A stretch of DNA of 64,000 nt. Origin: Xanthomonas hydrangeae (GTDB lineage Bacteria; Pseudomonadota; Gammaproteobacteria; Xanthomonadales; Xanthomonadaceae). Positions 9,119 through 18,367 of this stretch are shown here, piece by piece (position 1 is the first letter of the stretch; each line of letters begins with the position of its first letter). Location of the stretch: the NCBI GenBank assembly GCA_905142475.1, contig LR990730.1, forward strand, positions 5,241,501 through 5,305,500, written 5' to 3'. Under the pieces are notes generated by a model. That model was not told where the DNA came from and did not search any database. It saw only the letters and a program-made list of their open reading frames with translations. The position numbers and the translations under genes are program-made.

Positions 9119-9583
9119 ATGACGAACAGCGTTCTCTCCCCCCGTGCCCAGCTCAGCTCCGGCCTGCTGGTCGCCGCCCGCCAATGGCAGCGGCTGGCCG
9201 ACCAGGCATTTGCCGACTTCGGGCTGTCCAGCGCCTGCACCGGGCCGTTGCTGATGATCGGCCGCTCCGGCGGCGGTATCCGCCAGGTGGCGCTGGCCCA
9301 GCAACTGGGCATGGAAGGCCCCTCGCTGGTGCGGCTGCTGGACAAGCTGGCCGCGCAGGGCCTGGTCCGGCGCGAGGCCGACAGCAGCGACCGCCGCGCC
9401 AACCAGTTGTGGCTCACCGACGCAGGCCAGGCGCTGGTCGGGCGCATCGAGATCCGCCTGGATGCGCTGCGTGCGGAGGTGTTCGGCACGCTCAGCGAGG
9501 CACAGGTGCAGGTGGTGCTGACCTTGTGGGAGCAGATCGCGCAGGCGCATGCGCGGCTGGGTCAATCCGACCCGAGCGGCTGA
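9119..9583 (+). CDS. MarR-family transcriptional regulator
   Basis: 154 residues with the MarR winged helix. The recognition region is ALAQQLGMEGPSLVRLLDKL (about 59-78) and the wing is LVRREADSSDRRANQLWLTDAG. MarR proteins usually repress efflux genes and release DNA when bound by phenolic or aromatic ligands. It precedes a four-gene efflux operon on the same strand (gap 206 bp to the DUF1656 gene), the same arrangement as other MarR-controlled aromatic-acid pumps. Two palindromes sit directly before the start. No Shine-Dalgarno sequence is evident because the operator occupies that space. Confidence 0.92.
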   Translation: MTNSVLSPRAQLSSGLLVAARQWQRLADQAFADFGLSSACTGPLLMIGRSGGGIRQVALAQQLGMEGPSLVRLLDKLAAQGLVRREADSSDRRANQLWLTDAGQALVGRIEIRLDALRAEVFGTLSEAQVQVVLTLWEQIAQAHARLGQSDPSG

Positions 9584-9789
9584 CGGAACGCGGCAAGCGG
9601 CCGTGCGGCAGCAGCCGACAGCACGGAGGCACCGTCCCCATGCGTGGATCGTGCCGCTTCCGCACTGGCCGCGCCGGCCTGGCGGCCACGCAGCAGGTCT
9701 GTTGGTCGCCATGCGCGGTGAGCGTGCAAGGCGGCGTACCTGCGCTGCCCAGTGGTGGTTTTTTTCTTTAGCTATTGCAGGACGTCCCG

Positions 9790-9999
9790 ATGTACGGCGA
9801 ATTCAGTCTCTACGGTGTGTTCGTTCCCACCTTGCTGGCGTTGATGACGCTGGCCTACCTGCTCAACAGCGCCATCGGTGCGCTGCTGACCCGGGCCGGC
9901 GCCTACCGGCACATCTGGCACCCGGCGCTGTTCAATCTGGCGCTGTACATCGCGCTGCTGGGCGGCCTGTTTTTCCTTACCCGTTGGATGCAATCGTGA
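9790..9999 (+). CDS. DUF1656 small inner-membrane protein (AaeX-like)
   Basis: 69 residues with two hydrophobic segments (GVFVPTLLALMTLAYLL and LFNLALYIALLGGLFFL). DUF1656 proteins regularly precede the membrane-fusion and FUSC genes of aromatic carboxylate efflux pumps, as AaeX does in AaeXAB. The biochemical role is not established. Its stop overlaps the GTG start of the next gene (GTGA), so translation is coupled. The ATG at 9790 is chosen over an upstream in-frame codon because MYGEFSLYG is the family's usual beginning. Confidence 0.85.
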   Translation: MYGEFSLYGVFVPTLLALMTLAYLLNSAIGALLTRAGAYRHIWHPALFNLALYIALLGGLFFLTRWMQS

Positions 10000-10919
10000 A
10001 CAAGCTGATCAAAAGTGCGGGGCCGGCGTTGCTGACCCTGGCAATGGTGGTGGTGGCCGCGTTGGTGCTGCAGCACCTGTGGCGTTACTACATGGAGGCG
10101 CCGTGGACGCGCGATGCGCACGTGGGCGCCGATGTGGTGCAGGTGGCGCCGGATGTGTCCGGGCTGGTGGAGCAGGTGGCGGTGGCCGACAACCAGGCGG
10201 TGACGCGCGGGCAGCTGCTGTTCGTGGTGGACCGCGCACGCTACGCGATCGCGCTGGAACAGGCGCGCGCCGCGCTGGCCGAGCGCCAGGCCACCTTGAG
10301 CCAGTTGCGCCGCGAGATCGCGCGCGACCGCAGCCTGCAGGACCTGGTCGCCGCCGAGGATGCCGAGGTGCGCTGCTCCAACGTGCAAAAAGCACAGGCG
10401 GCCGTCGCCACCGCGCAATCGGCGGTGGATCTGGCCCAGCTCAATCTGGACCGCACGCAGGTGCGCAGCCCCGCCGATGGCCACATCAGCGACCGCACCG
10501 TGCGCGTGGGCGATTACGTCAGCGCCGGCCGCCCGGTGGTGGCGGTGCTGGATACCGGCTCGTTCCGCGTCGATGGCTATTTCGAAGAAACCCGCCTGCA
10601 CGGCGTGCATGCCGGCCAGCGCGTGGACGTGCGCCTGATGGGCGAGCCGGTGACCTTGCACGGGCATGTGCAGAGCATCGCCGCCGGGATCGAAGACCGC
10701 TATCGCAGCGGTAGCGCCGGCGCCTTGCCCAACGTCACCCCGGCGTTCGACTGGGTGCGGCTGGCGCAGCGCATCCCGGTACGTATCGTGCTGGATCAGG
10801 TGCCGGCGCAGGTGCAGCTGATCGCCGGGCGCACCGCCACTGTGACCATCCTGCCGGACGCCGTGCGCGACGCTACCGCCACCGCGCCTGCCCGCGTTCA
10901 GGCCAAGGCCGCGCCATGA
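9996..10919 (+). CDS. HlyD/EmrA-type periplasmic membrane-fusion protein
   Basis: 307 residues from a GTG start that overlaps the DUF1656 stop. One N-terminal anchor (LLTLAMVVVAALVLQHL), then a lipoyl-like half (VAPDVSGLVEQVAVADNQAV), a coiled coil (about 85-150) and the second lipoyl half with RSPADGHISDRTVRVGDYV. It would bridge the inner-membrane FUSC pump to the outer-membrane channel. It overlaps the next gene by 4 bp (ATGA). It resembles AaeA/EmrA; substrates are probably aromatic acids or similar toxicants, inferred from context. Confidence 0.92.
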   Translation: MNKLIKSAGPALLTLAMVVVAALVLQHLWRYYMEAPWTRDAHVGADVVQVAPDVSGLVEQVAVADNQAVTRGQLLFVVDRARYAIALEQARAALAERQATLSQLRREIARDRSLQDLVAAEDAEVRCSNVQKAQAAVATAQSAVDLAQLNLDRTQVRSPADGHISDRTVRVGDYVSAGRPVVAVLDTGSFRVDGYFEETRLHGVHAGQRVDVRLMGEPVTLHGHVQSIAAGIEDRYRSGSAGALPNVTPAFDWVRLAQRIPVRIVLDQVPAQVQLIAGRTATVTILPDAVRDATATAPARVQAKAAP

Positions 10920-12376
10920 ACCGCACCGTATTGCGTCCCCTGGGACTGGCCACGCTGCTGGCCGCATTGAGCGCATGCACCACGGTCGGCCCGAACTACG
11001 CCGTGCCGGACGATTCGGTCTACCAGCGCCCGGCCGCCAACGCCGCATTTCTCGACACCGGCAACGCCCAGGTGCAGGCCGGCGCGCCGCTGCCGGCACG
11101 CTGGTGGGCGCTGTATCAGGACCCGATGCTGGATGGCCTGATCGAACAGGCCTTGCGCGACAACGTCGAGCTGAAGGTCGCCGGTGCCAACCTGCGCCGC
11201 GCCGCCGCGGTCTACGAACAGGCGCTGGACGCGGGCGGTTTCGATTACGAGGTGGAGGCCGGCGTCAGCCGCGCGCAGGTCTCGGCCGAGGCCTTCCTGC
11301 AGCAGGAAAAGCTGCCGGTGTTCAACCTGGCCGACGGCAAGTTCGGGGTGTCGTATCAGTTCGATCTGTTCGGCAAGCTGCAACGCGGTGCCGAGGCCGC
11401 ACAGGCCGATACGCAGGTCGCCCAGGCCGCGATCGACCTGGCGCACGTCAACGTGGCCGCGCAGGTGGCCGGCAGCTACGTGGAGATCTGCCACGCCAAC
11501 CACGAGCTGCACGTGGCCGAGCATTCGCTGCAGTTGCAGCAGCGCAGCCGCGACATCATCCAACGCCTGATCGCTGCCGGCCGCGGCACCCCGCCCGATC
11601 TGGCCCGCGCCACCGCACAGGTGGCGATGCTGGAAGCGGCGCTGCCACCGCTGCGTGCGCGGCGCCAGGCCGCCGGGTATCAACTGGCCGCGCTGCTCGG
11701 CAAGACGCCTGGCGAGGTGCCGGCCGGCGTGGACAGCTGTGCGCATGCGCCGGCCTTGCAGCAACCGATTCCGATTGGCGATGGCCGCGCGCTGCTGGCG
11801 CGTCGCCCGGACGTGCGCCAGGCCGAGCGCCGGCTGGCGGCGGCCACTGCGCGCATCGGCGTGGCCACTGCCGAGCTGTATCCGGATATCCGCCTGGGCG
11901 GCTCGATCGGTGCCACCGGCCTGCTGGCCGACTTCGGTGAGCCGGCCACACATGCCTGGTCATTTGGCCCGCTGATTTCCTGGACGCTGCCGTCCAGCGG
12001 TGCGCGAGCTCGCATCCGCGCCACCGAGGCCGGCGCCGACGCGGCGCTGGCGCAGTTCGATAACACCGTGCTGCAGGCGCTGCGCGAGGTGCAGACCAGC
12101 TTGTCGCGCTATGCGCAGGACCTGGACCGCCTGCACCTGCTGGAACAGGCGCAGCAACAGGCCGAGCTGGCGTCGGCGCAGAACCGGCGCCTGTATCAGG
12201 GCGGGCGCACGCCGTATCTGTCCAGCCTGGATGCCGAGCGCACGCTGGCCACCGCCGACATGACGCTGGCCAATGCGCAGGCGCAGGTCTCGCAGGATCA
12301 ACTGCACCTGTTCCTGGCATTGGGTGGCGGTTGGGAAGCGGCCGCCGGCCACACCGACGCCACGGCCGCGCGATGA
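10916..12376 (+). CDS. NodT-family outer-membrane efflux lipoprotein
   Basis: 486 residues. The N-terminus has a lipobox (LAALSAC, Cys near residue 21), followed by TTVGPNY, the usual start of NodT/OprM-family channels. Two outer-membrane efflux repeats follow, with the characteristic ARRPDVRQAERRLAAATARIGVATAELYPDIRLGGSIG block (about 296-334). As a trimer it would form the exit duct for the efflux system. It sits between the fusion-protein and FUSC genes, overlapping both, which argues for one tripartite pump made from one transcript. Confidence 0.94.
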   Translation: MNRTVLRPLGLATLLAALSACTTVGPNYAVPDDSVYQRPAANAAFLDTGNAQVQAGAPLPARWWALYQDPMLDGLIEQALRDNVELKVAGANLRRAAAVYEQALDAGGFDYEVEAGVSRAQVSAEAFLQQEKLPVFNLADGKFGVSYQFDLFGKLQRGAEAAQADTQVAQAAIDLAHVNVAAQVAGSYVEICHANHELHVAEHSLQLQQRSRDIIQRLIAAGRGTPPDLARATAQVAMLEAALPPLRARRQAAGYQLAALLGKTPGEVPAGVDSCAHAPALQQPIPIGDGRALLARRPDVRQAERRLAAATARIGVATAELYPDIRLGGSIGATGLLADFGEPATHAWSFGPLISWTLPSSGARARIRATEAGADAALAQFDNTVLQALREVQTSLSRYAQDLDRLHLLEQAQQQAELASAQNRRLYQGGRTPYLSSLDAERTLATADMTLANAQAQVSQDQLHLFLALGGGWEAAAGHTDATAAR

Positions 12377-14805
12377 GCGCGCTGCTGCGCGATCGCCAGG
12401 CCTGGCTGTTTTCGGCCAAGACCTTCGCCGCCTCGATCGCGGCGTTGTACGTGGGGCTGGCCGGCAATCTGTCGCGGCCGTACTGGGCGATGGCCACGGT
12501 CTACATTGTCTCCCAGCCGCTGCTCGGCCCCACCCGCGCCAAGGGCGTGTACCGCGTGCTCGGCACCTTGCTGGCCGGCGTGGCCACCCTGGTGATGCTG
12601 CCGAACCTGGTGGAGACGCCGCTGCTGCTCAGCGCGGCGATGGCGCTGTGGCTGTCGGCCTGCCTGTTCCTGGCGCTGCTCAATCGCGGCCCGCGCGGCT
12701 ATGCGTTCCTGCTGGCCGGCTATACCACCGCGTTCATCGGCTTCCCTGCGGTGACCGCACCGGAGGGCATCTTCGACACCGTGGTGGCGCGCAGCGAGGA
12801 GATCATCCTGGGCACGGTGATGGCGGTGCTGTTCGCGTCGCTGGTGTTTCCCGCCTCGGTGCGACCGATGCTCACCGCGCGCATCGGCAACTGGATGCGC
12901 GACGCCGCGCAATGGTGCCGGCAGGTACTGCAGCGCGGCCCATCGCAGGCGCCGCGCAATCGCCTGGCGGCAGACCTGGTGCAGTTCGAGGCCTTGATCG
13001 CCTTCGTGCGCCACGACGACCCGCGCCATGCCGGTGCCGCGCCCACGCTGGAACACTTGCGCGCACGCATGCTGATGCTGCTGCCGGTGCTGTCGTCGAT
13101 CGCCGACCGCCTGGATGCGGTGCGGCGCGACGGGTCTGCGTTGTCGCCCGATATCGCTGCGCTGCTGGACGACGTCGCTGCCTGGGTGGATCAGGGTGAC
13201 CAAGCGCGCAACGAAGATGATGTTGCCGCATTACGCGCACGTATCGCCGCGCACCACCCGTTGGTGGATCAGGACATCGAACATCTGCTGCTGGCGAGCT
13301 TGCTGTTGCGGCTGGAAGAGCTGCTCGACCTGTGGCAGGACTGCCGCGCGCTGGAGCAGGCGTTGGTACAGGGCACCGCGACTCCTGTGTTGCGTGCACT
13401 GCCGGGTGCGGCGAGACAACCTGCAACGGCGGAATCATTCAACCGGGGTAACACTGCGCAAAGCGATCCCCCTGTGCGTTCTCGCACGCGGTCTTCGTTG
13501 CTGCAGATTCTGGGCTGGTCGCGACGCGATGCTGTAACGACTGAATCAACCGAACGGGCTCAGGCTGCGCAGAGCGATCCCGCTGCGCGTTCGCACATGC
13601 AGTCTTCGTTGCTGCGGCGCCTGGGCTGGTCGCGACGCGATGCTGCAACCGCAGTTCCTCCAGAGCAGGCTGAGGCTGCATTGCTTGGGCACACTGGGCA
13701 GCTACGTCAGCGCTCCTCACTAGTGCAGCGACTTACCGGGTCACAGCGCGACACAGCTGATGCACCGGCACCTGCCAGCACCGCACGCCATATCGATTTC
13801 GGCATGGCTGCGTTTTCCGCATTGAGCGCGGGCTTTGCGCTGATGGCGTACTGCGTGCTGTGGATCGGCATCGGTTGGGAAGGCGGCGGCAACGGCGCGA
13901 TGATGGCCGCGGTGACCGCCGCGTTCTTCGCCGCGCAGGACGACCCTGCGCCGAGCATGCTCTCGTTCCTGACCTGGGCGGTGGTGGCCAGCGTGGTCGC
14001 CGGTATCTATCTGTTCGGTATCTTCCCGGCCATCCACGATTTCCCGATGCTGGTATTGGTGCTGGCGGCGGTGTTCCTGCCGATCGGCGCGCTGCTGCAT
14101 CGCCCCAAGACCATGTTGATCGCACTGCCGCTGGTGGTGAACCTCACCGCGCTGCTGAGCCTGCAGAACACCTACAACGCCAATATCCAGAGCTTCGTCA
14201 ACGCGGCACTGGCGATGGTGCTGGGCATTGGATTTGCCGTGGTACTGACGCGCTTGTTCCGCTCGGTGGGTGCCGAATGGAGCGCGCGCCGGCTGGTGCG
14301 CCAGGGCTGGCGCACTCTGGCCGAGGCTGCGGAAGGCCACGGTGCACAGGACCGGCAACACTTTGCCGCGCGCATGCTGGATCTGCTTGGCCTGCTCGCG
14401 CCCCGGCTGGCCTTGACGCCGGAAGGTAGCGAGCTGGCCTCGGTGGATATGCTCAACGAAGTGCGTGTGGGCTTGAACATCCTGCAGCTGCGCGGTGCGC
14501 GGCAGGGTTTGCCGCAGCCGAGCAGGGAGGCTGTTGACGCGATCCTGGCCGAGGTTGCGGCGCACTACCGGCAGCAGGTTGCACACAAGCGGCCATTGCC
14601 TGGGCCGGATGCGCTACGCGATCGCCTGGATGCGTCGCTGGCGCGCGTCGGCAAGGTGCCCGCGGGTACGCATCGCGATGATGCGCTGCTGGGTTTGATT
14701 GGGCTGCGTTACAGCGTGTTTGCAAAGACAGTACAGCAGCCCAAAGACATCACACAGAAGCCGTCTGCTTTAGCCCCTCTCCCGTCGGGAGAGGGGTTGG
14801 GGTGA
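12373..14805 (+). CDS. FUSC/AaeB-type aromatic efflux permease with repeat-derived insert
   Basis: 810 residues. FUSC architecture: two blocks of transmembrane helices (about 15-170 and 475-630), each followed by a cytoplasmic helical domain. This family (AaeB, YccS) exports aromatic acids and related compounds. Residues about 360-462, between the two halves, hold three degenerate copies of a 37-residue unit (core SSLL-RLGWSRRDA) that look like expanded DNA repeats rather than a folded domain. The last codons (APLPSGEGLG) and the stop lie inside a dispersed hairpin repeat, so the C-terminus was remodelled by it. Overlaps the preceding gene by 4 bp. Confidence 0.9.
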   Translation: MSALLRDRQAWLFSAKTFAASIAALYVGLAGNLSRPYWAMATVYIVSQPLLGPTRAKGVYRVLGTLLAGVATLVMLPNLVETPLLLSAAMALWLSACLFLALLNRGPRGYAFLLAGYTTAFIGFPAVTAPEGIFDTVVARSEEIILGTVMAVLFASLVFPASVRPMLTARIGNWMRDAAQWCRQVLQRGPSQAPRNRLAADLVQFEALIAFVRHDDPRHAGAAPTLEHLRARMLMLLPVLSSIADRLDAVRRDGSALSPDIAALLDDVAAWVDQGDQARNEDDVAALRARIAAHHPLVDQDIEHLLLASLLLRLEELLDLWQDCRALEQALVQGTATPVLRALPGAARQPATAESFNRGNTAQSDPPVRSRTRSSLLQILGWSRRDAVTTESTERAQAAQSDPAARSHMQSSLLRRLGWSRRDAATAVPPEQAEAALLGHTGQLRQRSSLVQRLTGSQRDTADAPAPASTARHIDFGMAAFSALSAGFALMAYCVLWIGIGWEGGGNGAMMAAVTAAFFAAQDDPAPSMLSFLTWAVVASVVAGIYLFGIFPAIHDFPMLVLVLAAVFLPIGALLHRPKTMLIALPLVVNLTALLSLQNTYNANIQSFVNAALAMVLGIGFAVVLTRLFRSVGAEWSARRLVRQGWRTLAEAAEGHGAQDRQHFAARMLDLLGLLAPRLALTPEGSELASVDMLNEVRVGLNILQLRGARQGLPQPSREAVDAILAEVAAHYRQQVAHKRPLPGPDALRDRLDASLARVGKVPAGTHRDDALLGLIGLRYSVFAKTVQQPKDITQKPSALAPLPSGEGLG
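13452..13755 (+). repeat. Degenerate 111-bp tandem repeat inside the FUSC gene
   Basis: The first two units (AGCGATCCC...GGCTGGTCGCGACGCGATGCTG) are offset by 111 bp and very similar; a third is more diverged. The unit length is a multiple of three, so the frame is kept. The GGTCGCGACGCGATG end resembles part of other Xanthomonas repeats. Confidence 0.7.
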
Positions 14806-14811
14806 GGGTAC
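14772..14811. repeat. Dispersed hairpin repeat at the 3' end of the FUSC gene
   Basis: CCCCTCTCCCGTCGGGAGAG, then GGGTTGGGGTGAGGGTAC. It supplies the TGA stop of the FUSC gene. Together with the copy at 14903-14949 it fills the space between convergent genes, where it may act as a bidirectional transcription end. Confidence 0.75.
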
Positions 14812-14902
14812 GGGTGCCAATCCACGACCGCAACAGCGATGCTTCACCTTGGCGGCGCGTGGCGACGCGTTTACCACGGCCGGTATGCCCGTCACCTGAG
14901 GC

Positions 14903-14949
14903 GCACCCTCATCCGCCCGTTCGGGCAGCTTCTCCCGACGGGAGAAGGG
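14903..14949. repeat. Dispersed hairpin repeat downstream of the kgtP-like gene
   Basis: CACCCTCATCCGCCCGTTCG, then GGCAGCTTCTCCCGACGGGAGAAGG, in opposite orientation to the copy at 14772-14811. The pair sits tail to tail between two convergent operons. Confidence 0.75.
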
Positions 14950-14983
14950 AGCTAGCGATCAAGCTTGCGGTTGCATCAACACC

Positions 14984-16345
14984 TCAGCGCTTGCGCTGAT
15001 GCATCGCCGCTTCGTCGTCCAGCCAGTTGCTGCCCTTGTTGGTCAGGAAGAACATGTACACCACCAACGACACCGCGATCACCGCCGTCGCATAGATCAC
15101 GAACTCGCTCACGTGGCCGGTCTTCAACGAGGCCTGATACAGCAACGGCGCAGTGCCACCGAACGCGGAGTTCGCCAACGCATAGCCCAGGCCCACGCCC
15201 AGCGCGCGCACATGAGTGGGGAACAGTTCGGCCTTTACTACCGCGTTGATCGAGGTGTAGCCGGTCAGGATCACAAAGCCCACGGTGAGGATGGCGAACG
15301 CGGTCAGCCAGTCGGTTTGCTTGGGCAGCTCCATCACCAGGAACCAGGTGTAGAGCACCCCGCCAATGCCGAAGAACACCAGCAGGCTCTTGCGCCCGAC
15401 GATGTCGGACAGCCAACCGCCAATGGGCTGCATCAGCATCAGCACCGTCAGCGCGACCAGGTTGATGATGGTGCCGGCCATCACGTCGCCGCCGGCGAAC
15501 GCGGTCTGGATCATCTTCGGGCCGGTCACCGAGTAGGTGTAGAACGCGATCGTGCCGCCGGCAGTGATCAGGAAGCAAAGCAGCAGCGGACGCCACTGAT
15601 TGACGAACAGCTCGCGCATCGAGCCCGACGCCTTGGCCTTGCCGGTGCGCGAATCGGCAATGGATTCGGAGCTCAGCGACTCGTCCATGGTCTGGCGCAG
15701 CCAGAACACCACCAACGCGCCGATACCGCCCAGGCCGAACGCCACGCGCCAGCCCCACTCGGACACCTGCGGCGCATCGAAGAAATGCAGCATCACCAGC
15801 AACGTGGTCTGCGCCAGCACGTGGCCACCGACCAGCGTGACGTAATGGAACGAGGACAGGAACCCGCGCCGGCCGGGAATCGCCGCCTCGGACATGTAGG
15901 TCGCGCTGGTGCCGTACTCGCCGCCGGTGGCAAAGCCCTGCAGCAGGCGCGCCAGCAACAGGATGATCGGCGCGGCGATGCCGATCGTGGACACCGTCGG
16001 GGTGATCGCGATGACGAACGAGCACAGCGCCATCATCGACACCGAGATGGTCAACGCCAGGCGGCGGCCGTAGCGGTCGGCGAAGCGGCCGAAGTACCAC
16101 GCACCGATCGGGCGCATCAGGAAGGTCATCGCAAAGATCGCCCACACGAACATCGTGGCGTTCTTGTCTTCCTTGGAGAAGAACTGCGATTCGAAATAGA
16201 CCGCAAACACCGAGTAGACGTAGACGTCGTACCACTCGACCAGATTGCCGGCCGAGCCCTTGAGCGTGTTGGACACCGAACGGCGAAGGCTACCGGGGGC
16301 TGCGCCAGAACCGGCGGCAATCGGGGACGTTGGGGGTGCGCTCAT
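14984..16345 (-). CDS. kgtP: KgtP-like metabolite:H+ symporter (MFS, MHS family)
   Basis: 453 residues from the ATG at 16345. Twelve predicted helices. It shares long blocks with E. coli KgtP: GNLVEWYDVYVYS, FLMRPIGAWYFGRFADRYGRR, GGEYGTSATYMSEAA, FPTHVRALGVGLGYALAN. KgtP takes up 2-oxoglutarate with protons; this protein probably imports that or a similar dicarboxylate. It stands alone, convergent with the efflux operon. Translation from further upstream would add an implausible leader (MRGVYMRRNAYMRH), so the later ATG is preferred. Exact substrate is an inference from similarity. Confidence 0.88.
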   Translation of the reverse strand: MSAPPTSPIAAGSGAAPGSLRRSVSNTLKGSAGNLVEWYDVYVYSVFAVYFESQFFSKEDKNATMFVWAIFAMTFLMRPIGAWYFGRFADRYGRRLALTISVSMMALCSFVIAITPTVSTIGIAAPIILLLARLLQGFATGGEYGTSATYMSEAAIPGRRGFLSSFHYVTLVGGHVLAQTTLLVMLHFFDAPQVSEWGWRVAFGLGGIGALVVFWLRQTMDESLSSESIADSRTGKAKASGSMRELFVNQWRPLLLCFLITAGGTIAFYTYSVTGPKMIQTAFAGGDVMAGTIINLVALTVLMLMQPIGGWLSDIVGRKSLLVFFGIGGVLYTWFLVMELPKQTDWLTAFAILTVGFVILTGYTSINAVVKAELFPTHVRALGVGLGYALANSAFGGTAPLLYQASLKTGHVSEFVIYATAVIAVSLVVYMFFLTNKGSNWLDDEAAMHQRKR

Positions 16346-16534
16346 GCAATCGGAACCTTGTAGGTGGGACACCCGGCAGTATAGGTGCGTGCTTGTGTGA
16401 CGCATGTAAGCATTTCGGCGCATATACACGCCGCGCAACAGGCATCACTGGCAACCGCTTCAGCCCGCTTTCGGAATCGGCCGCGACGCCTGCGGCCCAT
16501 CATGGGGGTGACCGCCCTGGATGCCGATCGACGG

Positions 16535-17428
16535 CTACGGCAACACCTGCTTGAGCGTCTCGATAAATGCGCGCAGCCCGGGCGGAACCTGTCGATGCCC
16601 TGGGTAATACAGCACCAGCCCCGGAATCGCCGGACACCACTGCTCCAGCACGCGCACCAGCGTGCCGCGCGCCAGTGCGGCCATCGCCGCGTGCTCGGGC
16701 ACATAGGCGATGCCAAGGCCCGCTTCGGCAGCCTCGCTCATCATCAGAATCTGATCCAGCGTCAGCCGCCCCGGCACATCGATCGCCACCTCCTGGCCGC
16801 GCCGCTCGAACTCCCAGCGATACAGCCTGCCGCTGGGCATGCGATGCCGGATGCAGGCGTGGCGATGCAGATCGTCCGGCGTGTCCGGGCTGCCGGCATG
16901 CTGCAGATACGCAGGTGCGGCCACCGCGATGAAACGCGTCTGCCCACCGAAGGGCACTGCAATCATGTCCTGCGGCACCGACTCGCCCAGACGAATGCCG
17001 GCATCGAAGCCGGCCGCCACGATGTCCACCAGGCGCCCTTCGCTCACCAAGTCCACCGACAGCGCCGGATACCGCGCCAGCACCTGCGGCACCACCTGCT
17101 GCAACAACAGCCGCACCACCACTTCGGGGGCATTGATGCGCACCGTGCCGGTGGGCCCGCTCCGGAAGGCATCCAGTTCGCTCAGCGCCTGTTCGACGTC
17201 CTGCAATGCGGGCACCAACTTGGCGTAGAGCCGTTCGCCTGCTTCGGTCAGCGACACACTGCGCGTGGTTCGATGCAGCAGGCGCACGCCGAGGTTGCGT
17301 TCCAGCGCGCTGATCAGATGGCTGAGCGAGGACGGTGCCAGCCCCAGCTCGGCCGCCGCACGCCGAAAGCTGCGATGCACCGCGACACTGGTGAATGCGG
17401 CCAGGTCATTGAAGGTCGGCTTCGGCAT
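16535..17428 (-). CDS. LysR-family transcriptional regulator
   Basis: 297 residues from ATG 17428 (a GTG 15 bp upstream is an alternative). The N-terminal winged helix is FNDLAAFTSVAVHRSFRRAAAELGLAPSSLSHLISALE; the C-terminal effector domain contains GTVRINAPEV. It belongs to the LysR branch often found divergent from short-chain dehydrogenases. Here it diverges from an SDR across about 100 bp, so it probably controls that gene and itself. Ligand unknown. Confidence 0.92.
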   Translation of the reverse strand: MPKPTFNDLAAFTSVAVHRSFRRAAAELGLAPSSLSHLISALERNLGVRLLHRTTRSVSLTEAGERLYAKLVPALQDVEQALSELDAFRSGPTGTVRINAPEVVVRLLLQQVVPQVLARYPALSVDLVSEGRLVDIVAAGFDAGIRLGESVPQDMIAVPFGGQTRFIAVAAPAYLQHAGSPDTPDDLHRHACIRHRMPSGRLYRWEFERRGQEVAIDVPGRLTLDQILMMSEAAEAGLGIAYVPEHAAMAALARGTLVRVLEQWCPAIPGLVLYYPGHRQVPPGLRAFIETLKQVLP

Positions 17429-17460
17429 TGGTGGCAATTTCACATCAACTCATTCGGATT

Positions 17461-17471
17461 CTATGGCATAG
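17461..17471. promoter_or_regulatory. Palindrome in the LysR/SDR divergent promoter
   Basis: CTATGGCATAG is a perfect 5-1-5 palindrome centred between the two divergent start codons, a position expected for a LysR-type binding site. Binding is inferred only. Confidence 0.45.
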
Positions 17472-17527
17472 ACCCATCAATTCCCCGCACCTAGAGTGGA
17501 ATTCCCTTCCACGCAAAGGCTACCCCC

Positions 17528-18367
17528 ATGTCCCGGACCTGGCTCATCACAGGCGCATCCTCCGGCTTCGGCCGCGGCCTGGTCGAAACATTGCTGGCGC
17601 GCGGCGATCGCGTCGCGGCCACCGTGCGGCGCGCAGGAGCGCTTGCCGATCTGCAGGCCGCGCACGGCGACGCATTGACCGTCCTGCAGCTGGATCTGCG
17701 CGACAGCGCAGCGGTGCGCGAAGTCGTCACCCGAGCCTTCCAGGCCCTGGGCAGGATCGATGTGCTGGTCAGCAACGCCGGCTACGGCACGCTCGGTGCC
17801 GCTGAGGCCGCCACCGATGCCCCGGTGCGCGACCTCATCGACACCAACCTCCTCGGCTCCATCACGCTGATCCAGGCCGCGCTGCCGCACCTGCGTCGCC
17901 AAGGTGGCGGGCACGTGGTGCAGGTGTCGTCCGAAGGCGGCCAGATCGCCTACCCCGGCTTCAGCCTGTATCACGCCAGCAAATGGGGCATCGAAGGCTT
18001 CGTCGAAGCCGCCGCGCAGGAAGTGGCCGGCTTCGGCATCCACTTCACCCTGGCCGAACCCGGCCCGGCACGCACCAACTTCGGCGCCTCGCTGGTCAGG
18101 ACCGACATCCCGTCCGACTACCTCGGCACACCGGTCGACGCCCTCAGCCGCGCGCTGGACGACGGCAGCTGGGTCATCGTCGGCGACCCGCAGCGCATGG
18201 TCGCGGCAATGATCGCCTGCACCGAGTCATCCCCCCCGCCCTTTCGCTTGGTCATGGGCGGGGCGGCGTACCACGCAATCCGCGAGGCGTTGACCACGCG
18301 GCTGGCGGCGCTCGAAGATCAGCGCGACATTGCGTTTTCCACCGACAGCCCGGCTGCCGCCGGATGA
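17528..18367 (+). CDS. Short-chain dehydrogenase/reductase
   Basis: 279 residues. A classical SDR: cofactor motif TGASSGFG (7-14), NAG (about 80-82), and the YHASK catalytic Tyr/Lys (Tyr near residue 150). The basic residue after the first strand (VRRAGAL) favours NADP(H). The sub-family with GFG in place of GIG is common as 'oxidoreductase' partners of LysR genes, often transferred between soil bacteria. Substrate unknown. Divergent from the LysR gene, which probably regulates it. Confidence 0.93.
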   Translation: MSRTWLITGASSGFGRGLVETLLARGDRVAATVRRAGALADLQAAHGDALTVLQLDLRDSAAVREVVTRAFQALGRIDVLVSNAGYGTLGAAEAATDAPVRDLIDTNLLGSITLIQAALPHLRRQGGGHVVQVSSEGGQIAYPGFSLYHASKWGIEGFVEAAAQEVAGFGIHFTLAEPGPARTNFGASLVRTDIPSDYLGTPVDALSRALDDGSWVIVGDPQRMVAAMIACTESSPPPFRLVMGGAAYHAIREALTTRLAALEDQRDIAFSTDSPAAAG

